In this document: one piece after another, positions 1-8,861 of the stretch
Position numbering within the stretch: the first letter of the stretch is position 1
Layout of the letters: each line of letters opens with the position of its first letter
Assembly: GCF_003268025.1 (NCBI RefSeq)
Contig: NZ_QLUW01000004.1
Span: 558,001-622,000 of the forward strand
DNA: 64,000 bases
Reading direction: 5' to 3'
DNA from: Paenibacillus montanisoli
Lineage (GTDB): Bacteria > Bacillota > Bacilli > Paenibacillales > Paenibacillaceae
The notes under the pieces: generated by a model
What the model saw: only the letters and a program-made list of their open reading frames with translations
What the model was told of the DNA's origin: nothing
The model's database searches: none
Program-made: the position numbers and the translations under genes

Positions 1-175
1 CATTTGCACCCGACTTGGCGAGATAGTAGGCCTGCATCTTCTTCTCCTGATAGCCCTCCCGCTTTAACCCGTTGGCACTAATGCTCAGCAGCGACATCCC
101 CACTATGATCAATACGGTCACGGTCAGGAGTACTACCGGTAAAGCGACTCCGCGTTCGTTCTTTAGCACGATCAC
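1..175 (-). CDS. Pilin-like / PilX-type N-terminus (partial, runs off left edge)
   Basis: The first 58 or so residues of a protein whose remainder lies beyond the left edge. They show a short basic leader (KNERG), a long hydrophobic helix beginning VALPVVLLTV and then a polar stretch with QAYYLAKSGAN. This is the layout of type IV pilin-like or PilX-type proteins: prepilin leader, hydrophobic assembly helix, then the conserved YxxAxSG segment seen after the helix in many PilX-like minor pilins. Such proteins are processed by a prepilin peptidase and assemble into a surface or secretion pseudopilus. The start is a GTG at 175, or a second in-frame GTG at 169, which is better spaced from an AAAGGTGAG ribosome site. 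The family is recognised from the N-terminus only. Confidence 0.65.
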   Translation of the reverse strand, partial: MIVLKNERGVALPVVLLTVTVLIIVGMSLLSISANGLKREGYQEKKMQAYYLAKSGAN

Positions 176-269
176 CAGCTCACCTTTCTTATGACAGCGT
201 TAGATCCGGCTTTTCTGCGTTAGATTCATTTCGACGGTACAAAGCTACAAAATTAGGTCTATTGGACTA

Positions 270-297
270 TTGAACTCTGTGCCTTTTGCCTTACAAT
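270..297 (+). promoter_or_regulatory. Possible sigma-A promoter in the 176-513 intergenic stretch
   Basis: TTGAAC, a 16-base gap and TACAAT resemble a vegetative promoter pointing towards the VOC gene, which would then have a leader of over 200 bases. Apart from this the stretch 176-513 is AT-rich and no gene was recognised in it. The call rests on consensus matching only. Confidence 0.3.
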
Positions 298-513
298 ACC
301 GATTGTATCACAGTTTTTGGCAGATTGCTACTATCTGTAACAATTTTTTTTATGAAAACTTTAGGTCAATAAAAAAGGGTGGCAACGGTCGGTTCTTTCG
401 CCGTGATGCGCTTCACTTTAAGAAAAAATTTACATTCCGTTTTTATAGATCAAGTAGGAAAGGAAACCCTAATAAAGAAAGAAATAAGAAATCCAAAAAT
501 GTGGGAGGATGTC

Positions 514-909
514 ATGGGAAGATTAATTTATTTCGAAATTCATGTCGATGGCATGGAGCGCGCGAAGAAGTTTTATGGCGAGGTATTTGGATGGACCTTT
601 GAGGATTGGAGCGAATATGCGGGAATGCCCTACTTTGGAGCGGTGACGGGCGATGCCAACGAAATGGGCATCAACGGCGCTCTGATGCAGCGCCATGGCC
701 CTGCCCCGGAACCGGGCCAGGCCGTGAACGGTTATGCGTGCACAATGGGTACAGGTGACTACGACGCTACGGAAGCTAAAATTCTTAGCCTAGGCGGCAA
801 GGTCGCCCTGCCGAAAATGGCACTGCCCGGCATGGCGTGGCAAGGGTATTACATCGATACCGAAGGCAATATCTTCGGCATTCATCAGCCGGATGAGAAC
901 GCGAAATAG
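514..909 (+). CDS. VOC (glyoxalase/dioxygenase-fold) family protein
   Basis: A 131-residue single-domain member of the vicinal oxygen chelate superfamily. It starts GRLIYFEIHV and contains the usual pattern of a beta strand followed by the helix MERAKKFYGEVFGW, then a C-terminal strand ending with DTEGNIFGIHQ. Related proteins include small CFP-30B-like glyoxalase proteins of unknown substrate. The ATG at 514 is preceded by GGGAGG at 503-508. An upstream in-frame extension to 379 has no ribosome site and is AT-rich, so it was rejected. The gene is monocistronic and ends at a bidirectional terminator shared with the convergent hydrolase gene. The substrate cannot be told from sequence. Confidence 0.8.
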   Translation: MGRLIYFEIHVDGMERAKKFYGEVFGWTFEDWSEYAGMPYFGAVTGDANEMGINGALMQRHGPAPEPGQAVNGYACTMGTGDYDATEAKILSLGGKVALPKMALPGMAWQGYYIDTEGNIFGIHQPDENAK

Positions 910-919
910 AGGCAATCAA

Positions 920-955
920 GCAAAAACCACATCCCCTTGCGGATGTGGTTTTTGC
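920..955. terminator. Bidirectional rho-independent terminator
   Basis: A perfect 15-bp inverted repeat with a 6-base loop (GCAAAAACCACATCC at 920-934, its complement at 941-955). A-tracts and T-tracts flank both arms, so it can stop the VOC gene on the plus strand and the hydrolase operon on the minus strand. Confidence 0.9.
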
Positions 956-971
956 TAATTATAGATTGGGC

Positions 972-3356
972 TTAGGCATTCTTCCAGACCGTATTTACCG
1001 GCTCAGGAACGCTTCGGGTCGATATCTTAACGCTTATTGAAGGCTTTGGCTCTCCTTCGAATTTACAGCTGAATGAAATCGTCTGCCCTCCGGCACGAAC
1101 AATGGGCGGTATTGACGATGCCTCTACCGTGCGCAAGACATTCCAATTTCGATCCATAATCCGTCCACTACGGTCCCCGTCGCATACCAAATACTCCCCA
1201 GCGCGCACTTCCGTTTCGAACGTCATATATTGGCCGCCCACGCAGAACGTTGGTCGCTTTATATAGCCATCCTCATAGCCATATGCCGGGGTAACACGCA
1301 TACAGAACCTGAAAGGCTGCTCGTTATGCTTGTTGAAGAATGGCCAATCCGCGCCACCCGGCTGGCCTGGCTGCAGTTCTTCCGGACTGCATTCCAAGGG
1401 AGCAGAGATACTCATGGCATATAAGCTCCAGCGATCCTCTTCAAGCTCCTCAAGATGCCAGTCGCTTCTCGGATCCTTCATCTTTTCGCGCTGCTCCGGA
1501 GTAAATGCTCCAATCTGCCGCGCCCTCTCCCAGCTGCGCACGCTCTCAAGCAAACGATCGGTATTTCCGTTCCGTCTCAGCACAGCCATATCGGCGGACA
1601 ATGCGAAGCCAGCATTAAAGCCCGCCGCCTTTGACAATACCCATTCAATCTCGTCCAGTGTCGTGGCCTCAAACCGATTCGAGGCCGAGCGAATCAGAAA
1701 CCAACCTATCATCGGGGGGATGAAATTCCTTTCGAAATAGCGCTGGTTGCTTAGCCGCCATTCCAGCTGACCTTCGCGTGTCGCAGCTCCCCATGGCTCG
1801 CCCCAATTGAATCTCGTAAAGATATGCCACGCATAATTGGATACGACAATGCTCGCATCGTTTATAACTTCCTTGCTCCAGCCGTCATAGCACCGCTTTA
1901 CGAAACGGTTGACGCCATAATCGTCTTGACCGGTCGCGTAACAACCCTCCAGTCCATCGAAGGAAATTTGTTTTAAGCCCGTGAAGCGGAAAAGCTCGCC
2001 AATTCGATCACTGTATTGGTCCTGCAGTTCTAGATTCGGAAAAAATACATGATAAGGATGATCCCATAAGCGGCCGATTTCCGAGCCGCCTGTATGTGCG
2101 GCAGCCGCCGTTCCGTGTGCGCCTCTCTTAACGCCGAGGAGCTTCCATGGCTCGCTTTCCGATACAGAGTCGTATTCGATGAGTTCATTGCCGATGATTG
2201 CCGTTTTGCCATGAAGCTCTACTTGAAACGGCTTGGCGTTATCGATAACTAGCTCACCGGATTCCGATTCGCTTACTGCTTCCATTAAGCGGGCCGTGCC
2301 GACGGTTTGCAGCCTATTATCCGGTAAGGGCGTTACATACGAATCATTTAATGTCGTAAAATTGGATAGGGTATGAATGCCGACGTGCATGCCTGCCGAT
2401 TCAGCCGCTTTAACGCTCGCCCGAAGCCCTGCATCTCCGTTCGGAAAGCTCTCCGGCTTGAGCGTGAAATGTCCCCATTGCGCGAACGGATCCGGATGGT
2501 ACACATAGTTCAGTCCTGCCCGCTTTGTGTACGTGATTGCTTCAGCGATCGTCGCTTCAGTAAAATCGGTAATCAAATACGATTGATTTGCAGCCGGAGA
2601 TACTTTGCCCCACACCCCCTCAATCGTTGGATGCGGCAAATTTTCGCCTAGCTCAATTGCCTCGATCGTTTCCAGCACATGTTCTACCGCACATCCGAAC
2701 AAAGCCACTTTCGATCCGATAATTGCGGCATCTTCATTGTTTAAAGAAGGCACTTCAACATCATGGATGCCCCAAACCGGTCTTGTTCCGCCCTTGGCGC
2801 GGTTTCTTGCATACGCCTGCAGCAAACTGCCTTTCGCCGTCGGCCATGCCGTGCTCATTCTGTATTCGAACTTTCCATCTGCAAAGGGGGCTTCAGCAAA
2901 ATCCAAGGCTTTCAACTCGGAAGGCCATCCGCCGATCGTTTTGGCATTTAACGAAAGGAGACCTGCCGCAAATCGATGATTATGGACGACCCCGACGGAT
3001 TCTCCGATCGAACCGGAAATCATGGTCTCATACGGCCCCCAAATCACCGCATCGATCTCGCATTTTCCATTTATTTCGGTTATTTCTGCGACTTCAAACG
3101 TTGCGTAAAGCTCCTTTAAAACGATCTTTATATGCACCCACACGCCCATGTTTTCAAAATGAAGCGATATCTTGTTCTCTTCATCGTCATATGCAGCGCA
3201 GCATGGCCGTTCAATTTCTCCGTCATTTACAATTCGAAGCAAGGGAGAATCTTTACCGGCGTCATACATCGTGTCATGAGCATCCGTAAGGCGCGTTAAG
3301 TTACCTACTTCGTCAATCCAAAAAGACAATGAACCCGCATTAAACTGGACGCCCAC
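972..3356 (-). CDS. Putative glycoside hydrolase, unassigned TIM-barrel-like protein
   Basis: A 794-residue protein without a signal peptide. It has a beta-rich N-terminal part (about residues 1-230), a central region of the kind seen in TIM-barrel glycosidases (about 250-600, with HTLSNFTTLND, KQISFDGLEGC and many Trp and Tyr), and a beta-rich C-terminus. This resembles the architecture of clan GH-D/GH31-like alpha-glycosidases, but I cannot place it in a family. The Asp in ISFDGLEG is a candidate nucleophile by analogy only. It is the last gene of the sugar operon that starts at 15064, and follows two GH38-like genes, so a role in degrading the same imported oligosaccharide is likely. The start is a GTG at 3356 behind GAGAGGAGAGAGGA. 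A terminator-like hairpin lies between it and the upstream gene. Confidence 0.6.
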   Translation of the reverse strand: MGVQFNAGSLSFWIDEVGNLTRLTDAHDTMYDAGKDSPLLRIVNDGEIERPCCAAYDDEENKISLHFENMGVWVHIKIVLKELYATFEVAEITEINGKCEIDAVIWGPYETMISGSIGESVGVVHNHRFAAGLLSLNAKTIGGWPSELKALDFAEAPFADGKFEYRMSTAWPTAKGSLLQAYARNRAKGGTRPVWGIHDVEVPSLNNEDAAIIGSKVALFGCAVEHVLETIEAIELGENLPHPTIEGVWGKVSPAANQSYLITDFTEATIAEAITYTKRAGLNYVYHPDPFAQWGHFTLKPESFPNGDAGLRASVKAAESAGMHVGIHTLSNFTTLNDSYVTPLPDNRLQTVGTARLMEAVSESESGELVIDNAKPFQVELHGKTAIIGNELIEYDSVSESEPWKLLGVKRGAHGTAAAAHTGGSEIGRLWDHPYHVFFPNLELQDQYSDRIGELFRFTGLKQISFDGLEGCYATGQDDYGVNRFVKRCYDGWSKEVINDASIVVSNYAWHIFTRFNWGEPWGAATREGQLEWRLSNQRYFERNFIPPMIGWFLIRSASNRFEATTLDEIEWVLSKAAGFNAGFALSADMAVLRRNGNTDRLLESVRSWERARQIGAFTPEQREKMKDPRSDWHLEELEEDRWSLYAMSISAPLECSPEELQPGQPGGADWPFFNKHNEQPFRFCMRVTPAYGYEDGYIKRPTFCVGGQYMTFETEVRAGEYLVCDGDRSGRIMDRNWNVLRTVEASSIPPIVRAGGQTISFSCKFEGEPKPSISVKISTRSVPEPVNTVWKNA

Positions 3357-3373
3357 TAATCCTCTCTCCTCTC

Positions 3374-3408
3374 AAAAAGGGCGAAAATGGGTTGTTCCAT
3401 TTTCGCCC
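3374..3408 (-). terminator. Strong intra-operon terminator/attenuator hairpin
   Basis: On the minus strand a perfect 12-bp stem (GGGCGAAAATGG and its complement, loop of 6) is followed directly by TTTTT. It sits between the DUF5054 gene and the last hydrolase gene, with the next GTG start about 17 bases beyond the T-run. It should stop or strongly reduce read-through into the final gene. Confidence 0.85.
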
Positions 3409-3417
3409 CGCTATAGC

Positions 3418-5490
3418 TTATCCGTTCGACTTCAAAGTCAGACGGAATCTGTACTTCATATCATCCTCGAACCACATTACGAAATTTGTGCCCCATACAT
3501 TGTTGTGCAGATTAAAGTGGAACCCTCCATCCAGCGGGGCAAAGCGGTTGTCGAACTGAAGGATTCTTCTTTCTCCCGGACAAACGATAGGGGTATCAAG
3601 CGTCTCGATGACCGCCGTGCCGTCCGCGCCCGCGTAGTACAATCCGGACTGAACCCCATGCATATTGCGATTGCCGTTCTTGACTACGGAAAGCGGCGAA
3701 ATATGACGTCCCAGTTTATCCATTTGCCATAGATTCGGATTGTCGACTAGCGGCGAGAAGGATAGCCAGCTCGCCTCAGGCAACCGGCTTGCGAGCTTCC
3801 CTTGCCATTCCAGTTGGGCCTCGAGCTGAGGAGTATCGCGGTAAAAGGTATACAGAAGGCTCAGCTTTTGCGGTGCCCCATGATGCTCGCATGCATAATC
3901 CGGAAGCATTAGTTCAACGCTTACAACGTCGCACTCCGGCTTTCTGTCCAGCTCGATCTTCTCTACTCTTGCCTTAAACAGTCTGTGCTCCGGCTTCGGA
4001 TCGACAAACTCAATTCCCGGCTTGCCTAAATCCGCATCGGCCCAGCCATGATGGATCGGTAAATTGGTTACATACTCTTTAAAATAGCGGTCATAGCTCT
4101 CTTTGCTGAACGTCTCATATCCGAAGCTGCCCAGCTGATGCTCTTCATCCGCCCATACTTTCCCGGCCATATCGATTAACGAGCAAATGGACCCCTCGGA
4201 AGAGAACGTAACGCGGAATGCCCCTAGCTCATACGATTTACCGATCATCACAGGCTCAGCCTGATTGGATACTTTGCTTTCCGCAGAGGGATAAAGCCGC
4301 TCAAGCGCATTTGCAGCTTCTGCTGCCAAAGCTCCAGGGAGAGCGGAAATGGCCATGGCTAAATAGACGCGCTGCTCTTGCCATGAATGCTCAACTTCAC
4401 TGAATCGGCGAGTTGGATTCGCCAATTGGCGAAGATAATCGAACTTTCTCCACTTCGCGTCATCAATCACATCCCGTTCTCTCGCTGCAGCCAGAGCGGT
4501 TGGCGAATAATTGCTGAAGTCAACCAGATACACGGACTCGTTTAAGCCCCATGTATGTTCGGGAATCAGCATCAGATAATCACAAAACCGGGCATAAGCT
4601 TCGCTTTGCGGATCCAAAGCGCCAGCGCTCAACCATTTATCGCGCAATCGAAGAAGCTCACGGTAACGAGCGATTTTCCATGGATCAGAGGCGATGCCGT
4701 GAATCCAAGAATCTCCGATTTCTTCCGTCACGACTGGCAAGAGATGCTTGATTTCCTGCAGCTTCTCGGCATATGCATCCATTGTCGATGCAACGATGTC
4801 TGCACCCGGATAATCCCGCTGAAGCTTCTCATACAGCGCTCGCACATCCTCCAGCGTAGGCGGGCCATCATTATCGCCCGTATGCGCGAAGTACAGCGCA
4901 TCTTCCATCCCGTCCATATAGAAAGGTCTGCCGTAAGCATCGGCATAATTCACGATCATCTCCGAACCGTCTGCCGCGCGCCAAACGAACAGCTTCGGAA
5001 CCGCCGGATTTTTACTGACCGGGTTTACGCCAAGGTGCAGATATTGAATGCCTCTCCGGGCCATCGGCGGAATCATCGCAATGGTATGGCCGGGAACGTC
5101 CGTCATTTTGGAAGCGATGGTTGTGCGGCCGTACGTTTCATCCAGCTCCTTCGCCAGTGAAAGCCCGTATTCAAACAAGCGCTCATCCATGATTTCCGTA
5201 TGGGTTGTAAAGGGTAACCCGTGCCATACGATGCGGCCTTCTCGAATGCCTTCTTCCATACGCGCGCGCATGGGTTCTGAAGCGTTTTGCAAAAATTGCT
5301 TGATTAACCACGAGCCTGTCGTCCATACGAATTTGACCGGCCCCTCCTCTTGAGCAAGCTTCTCCGACAGCTCCAAAGCCTGCGGAATAAAGCTGTTCAT
5401 ATAGCGATCGATCACATCTTGCGCCATATGCGTAAATCCAATATCCAAATGCGTTTTGAAAATAACGTGGACTCTCTTAATTGGATTCAT
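3418..5490 (-). CDS. DUF5054-type GH38-like hydrolase
   Basis: A 690-residue cytoplasmic protein. The N-terminus RVHVIFKTHLDIGFTH carries the HxDxGFT metal-binding signature of the GH38 alpha-mannosidase fold. Around residues 130-150 there is TDVPGHT, at the place where GH38 enzymes have their catalytic Asp (DxFGHS). The length and the signature match DUF5054 proteins, which are thought to be distant GH38 relatives but have no firmly established substrate. The ATG at 5490 is used because GAGAGGAAGAT lies just upstream; an in-frame TTG at 5508 has no better site. It overlaps the upstream GH38 gene by 14 bases, so the two are probably translationally coupled. Confidence 0.75.
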   Translation of the reverse strand: MNPIKRVHVIFKTHLDIGFTHMAQDVIDRYMNSFIPQALELSEKLAQEEGPVKFVWTTGSWLIKQFLQNASEPMRARMEEGIREGRIVWHGLPFTTHTEIMDERLFEYGLSLAKELDETYGRTTIASKMTDVPGHTIAMIPPMARRGIQYLHLGVNPVSKNPAVPKLFVWRAADGSEMIVNYADAYGRPFYMDGMEDALYFAHTGDNDGPPTLEDVRALYEKLQRDYPGADIVASTMDAYAEKLQEIKHLLPVVTEEIGDSWIHGIASDPWKIARYRELLRLRDKWLSAGALDPQSEAYARFCDYLMLIPEHTWGLNESVYLVDFSNYSPTALAAARERDVIDDAKWRKFDYLRQLANPTRRFSEVEHSWQEQRVYLAMAISALPGALAAEAANALERLYPSAESKVSNQAEPVMIGKSYELGAFRVTFSSEGSICSLIDMAGKVWADEEHQLGSFGYETFSKESYDRYFKEYVTNLPIHHGWADADLGKPGIEFVDPKPEHRLFKARVEKIELDRKPECDVVSVELMLPDYACEHHGAPQKLSLLYTFYRDTPQLEAQLEWQGKLASRLPEASWLSFSPLVDNPNLWQMDKLGRHISPLSVVKNGNRNMHGVQSGLYYAGADGTAVIETLDTPIVCPGERRILQFDNRFAPLDGGFHFNLHNNVWGTNFVMWFEDDMKYRFRLTLKSNG

Positions 5491-7921
5491 CCCGATCTTC
5501 CTCTCCAATGCGCCAAACGGTCAATCCTGCGCTCATGGTATGGCAATGTCCGATTGCTTCAGTAGCCGACTTCACATTCTCGCTCCATTCAAGGCTATAG
5601 CGAAACTCGTAGAAGCCGCCCAGTGTTGCTTTGAAGTTCGTTTCCCAGTAATTCGTCATCGCCCATATGTAGAGCTCAGGCTTCATATCTTCCGATTGCT
5701 GCGTATGCAACAGACGTTTGCCATAGTGCAGCGTACCAAGCTGCAAGAGCGGCGTATCCGGCGTGGCCAGCATAAGCGATCCATAATCGCCGACATAAGC
5801 AAGCCCTTCTTGGATGCATGTGTAATCAAGGAGAGTGCCCGGCAGTTGGTCTACCCACGGACGGACTAGCGCGCCCGCTTTATCAATCCATAACGTCTCT
5901 TCGTTATCCAAGCCGGATGTAAAAGGCAACGAAATATAGACATTTTCCGGTTCCCAAACCGAATCCTTATGCAGCCGAACCGCCACATCGACACGATTCA
6001 TGGTCGCGTATACCTTTAAGAACAACGAATAATAGCTTACGCCGGGAAGCTCAAACTGCAGCTCTACCGCGCCGAACACCGGTCCGTTATCCAATTGCTT
6101 CGCTTTCACGAGCCGGCCTGCCGAACGGCGGACGTTCATCCCTTTCCGGTTTCTTCCCATGGAGCCGCGAGCCGCAACGGCCGGCGTCACTTCATAAACA
6201 GGCGTGAACGCTCCATGCTTCTTGTCCTTGCGGATGAGCTCCTCACCCGTTTCCTTGTTGATCCAAGAAACAATGCCTTCCTCTTCAGTCCAGCTGATTC
6301 GTACAAACGGCGATTCAATCGAATGCTGATTTGCGGTTACGGCCCCTTCCGTTCTGCCGCTTGGAAACATGTCATTGATGTCGTCAGCGCTATCTACGGC
6401 ATACAGCTTGAAGTTATTCGTCGTTTTCGCCTTCGATGCCTTGGCCGGACGAAGCTTAAACTCTTTCTGCTCACCAGGCTCAAGAGCCACCTCGACCGTT
6501 ACGCTTTGGTAACCGGGCTGATGAGGAACGACTTTTCCCGTACGTTCATCGACGACTTCCACGCCGTCCTTGAAGATTTCGTTCTCGAAGCCTTCCCATT
6601 CCATTTCAACAAGCTGCCTTGCAACCTGCGGCTCCGTATTCGCGACGCGGTAACGGAATGCGCGTCCAGGGTGAAGAAGCGTGCCTCCCAACGCATTGCG
6701 CACTTTGTCTAATGCGGAGTGCGCCAGACGGCTTCCATTCGCGGCATAGGCAAGCTTCCGCACCTCAAGCATTTGAACATTCCAATGCCATGGCTGATGG
6801 ACGGAGGTGTGAAAGCCCCAGGTATGCTCCGCGTACATCACAAGCTCGCGCTCGATGTCTTCAAGCTCCTGACGGCTAACGATCCGCTGCTCCGGATCAA
6901 GCCGTTTTACTTTGCGGAGCGTGCGTTGACCGTCCTTGAATATTTGCGTATGCATCGGAGTCGAGCCGACGCCATCCGACCACCAATCCGGCCAATCCCC
7001 GGCATGGACCGGGATAACAATCGGCTGTTCTTTCAAATGACGGAAAAACTCGCTTAACGTCGCCATTTGAATTTGCACCCGGTCCCCATGCTGGGCGTTC
7101 CATCTGTTAATGACGTCCATAATCGCTCCGTTCGGCGCCCCGTTGTCCGTCGACAGACCCGAGACCGTCACTGGAACGAAATCATACGGATAATTTTCTT
7201 GTTCAAGCAAGCTCAAGTAACGATCAATTCGAGTCAGCATGATTTCATCGTGATTGCCGACAATCGCCGGCGTATGGAACTCGTCGCGAATGATATAGCT
7301 GCCTACGGCATTCGGACACATGCCTAGCTCATTGCCCAAGAAATAATGATCTCCGTTCCATACGAGCAATTTATCTCCGCTTGGCGTCTCCCACCAAAAA
7401 GGCGTTTGCTTCTGTCCCAAAGGGAACATGCCGTGATGCGTATGAACGCAGGAGAATAAATGCTCCACGCCCGCATCCAATAAGCTTTGTCCATAGCCCC
7501 AGCTGTAGCCGTTAATATCGGCCGTCATGGCCGAATCCACGTGACGGCCTATGCTTCGTCCGTATTCGGCAGCCTTGGCGTGAATGGCGCGCAGCAAATC
7601 GTAATCGGCGAGCTCCGTCATATTCAGGTAGGTTCCGGACAGCTCGATCTCGCCGCTGCGAATGGCTTCCGCGAAATCACGCCTTTCCTCCACGCTTGCT
7701 TCCTCTAAGAACTTCTCGACGGCCCAGAACGTTTCGCACGTCCACTTAAAGCCTTTCCACTCCGTTTTCTTCCCTTGACGGATTTGTTTCGTAATATGGA
7801 GCGCTTGCCGGATAAAATCGACATGGAATTGTTCAATGCGTTCTTGTCTTCTTGTATAGCCGATATCGGTATGAGAATGATGAATCACGAATATGCGCCA
7901 GTTGCGGCTTAGCTTTGCCAT
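5477..7921 (-). CDS. GH38-family-like alpha-mannosidase
   Basis: An 814-residue protein with no signal peptide. It begins WRIFVIHHSHTDIGYTRRQE, the HxDxGYT zinc-site signature of GH38, and has TADINGYSWG near residue 135, matching the catalytic Asp region of the family. The remaining two thirds are the beta-sandwich regions usual for GH38 C-terminal domains. The gene follows the two permease genes and would release mannose or a related sugar from an imported oligosaccharide inside the cell. Together with DUF5054 it forms a pair of divergent GH38-like enzymes in one operon. The exact linkage specificity is unknown. Confidence 0.8.
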   Translation of the reverse strand: MAKLSRNWRIFVIHHSHTDIGYTRRQERIEQFHVDFIRQALHITKQIRQGKKTEWKGFKWTCETFWAVEKFLEEASVEERRDFAEAIRSGEIELSGTYLNMTELADYDLLRAIHAKAAEYGRSIGRHVDSAMTADINGYSWGYGQSLLDAGVEHLFSCVHTHHGMFPLGQKQTPFWWETPSGDKLLVWNGDHYFLGNELGMCPNAVGSYIIRDEFHTPAIVGNHDEIMLTRIDRYLSLLEQENYPYDFVPVTVSGLSTDNGAPNGAIMDVINRWNAQHGDRVQIQMATLSEFFRHLKEQPIVIPVHAGDWPDWWSDGVGSTPMHTQIFKDGQRTLRKVKRLDPEQRIVSRQELEDIERELVMYAEHTWGFHTSVHQPWHWNVQMLEVRKLAYAANGSRLAHSALDKVRNALGGTLLHPGRAFRYRVANTEPQVARQLVEMEWEGFENEIFKDGVEVVDERTGKVVPHQPGYQSVTVEVALEPGEQKEFKLRPAKASKAKTTNNFKLYAVDSADDINDMFPSGRTEGAVTANQHSIESPFVRISWTEEEGIVSWINKETGEELIRKDKKHGAFTPVYEVTPAVAARGSMGRNRKGMNVRRSAGRLVKAKQLDNGPVFGAVELQFELPGVSYYSLFLKVYATMNRVDVAVRLHKDSVWEPENVYISLPFTSGLDNEETLWIDKAGALVRPWVDQLPGTLLDYTCIQEGLAYVGDYGSLMLATPDTPLLQLGTLHYGKRLLHTQQSEDMKPELYIWAMTNYWETNFKATLGGFYEFRYSLEWSENVKSATEAIGHCHTMSAGLTVWRIGEEDRDESN

Positions 7922-7964
7922 GTGTCTATACAGTCCTCTCCACTAAAGAATTACGGGTTGATCG

Positions 7965-8849
7965 CTACTCTTTCACGCTTCCCACAACGATTCCCTTTAC
8001 AAAGAACCTTTGCAGGAACGGATACACAAGCAGAATCGGCAAGGAGCCGACGATAATTTGAGCCGCTTTCGTCGTACGGTCGGAAATTTCGGACATGTGC
8101 TTCGCCTGCAGCATGCTGATTTTATTGAAATCGGGTTTAATAATGATCGTCTGCAAATAGGTAGCAAGCGGATACTTATCCGGCGACTTCATAAGAATGA
8201 GTCCGTCAAACCATGAGTTCCACTGACCGACAAACGAGAATAACAGGATTGTCGCAATGGAAGGCATCGAAATCGGTACTAGAATCCGCCACAAGGTCGT
8301 CCAATGCGAGGCGCCGTCAATGAAAGCCGACTCCTCCAGTTCCTTCGGCAGGCCGCGGAAGAAATTAAGCATGAGAACGGCATTAAATACTTGAACCGCT
8401 CCTGGCAGTACCAAACCCCATATCGAGTTGTCGAGCGACAGCATCTTAATCGTCATATACCACGGAATGAGTCCTCCGCCGAACAGCACCGTAAACATGA
8501 AGTACCATGCGTACAAGGTCCGAAACCGGAAATCCTTCATTTCCTTGGATAAGGGATAAGCAAGCAGGATCGTAAAGAACATGCTGATCGATACGCCAAG
8601 AATGCAGCGCTCAATCGAAATGAGAAACGACTTCACAAACTGGGAGTTCGATAAAATAAACGAATACGACGCCAATGTTGCATCGACAGGCCACAGCTTG
8701 ACCAGCCCGGCGGACGCGGCGGTGCTGGTACTGAATGAAATCGCGAGCACATGCACCATAGGAGCCAGACACAAGAGCGATAGAATAATGAGAAAAACAT
8801 AATTAAATACGCTAAATGTACGGTATTTAAACGACGGACGATGAAACAT
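7965..8849 (-). CDS. CUT1 sugar ABC transporter permease, LplC/YtcP-like
   Basis: A 294-residue inner-membrane protein with about six hydrophobic helices and the EAA loop EESAFIDGASHWTTLWRI, which contacts the ATPase. It ends with RFFVKGIVVGSVKE, typical of the C-type permease of the Bacillus and Paenibacillus LplABC group. It pairs with the neighbouring LplB-like permease and the large binding protein. No ATPase gene is present, as is usual for these systems, which share an MsmX-type ATPase encoded elsewhere. The ATG start lies behind AGGGGGAC. Confidence 0.88.
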   Translation of the reverse strand: MFHRPSFKYRTFSVFNYVFLIILSLLCLAPMVHVLAISFSTSTAASAGLVKLWPVDATLASYSFILSNSQFVKSFLISIERCILGVSISMFFTILLAYPLSKEMKDFRFRTLYAWYFMFTVLFGGGLIPWYMTIKMLSLDNSIWGLVLPGAVQVFNAVLMLNFFRGLPKELEESAFIDGASHWTTLWRILVPISMPSIATILLFSFVGQWNSWFDGLILMKSPDKYPLATYLQTIIIKPDFNKISMLQAKHMSEISDRTTKAAQIIVGSLPILLVYPFLQRFFVKGIVVGSVKE

Positions 8850-8861
8850 AGCGTTGTCCCC

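Noticed and set aside
270-602. Open frame of 110 codons on the plus strand upstream of and overlapping the VOC gene
   Set aside because: No ribosome site, odd composition, and it overlaps the clearly coding VOC frame.
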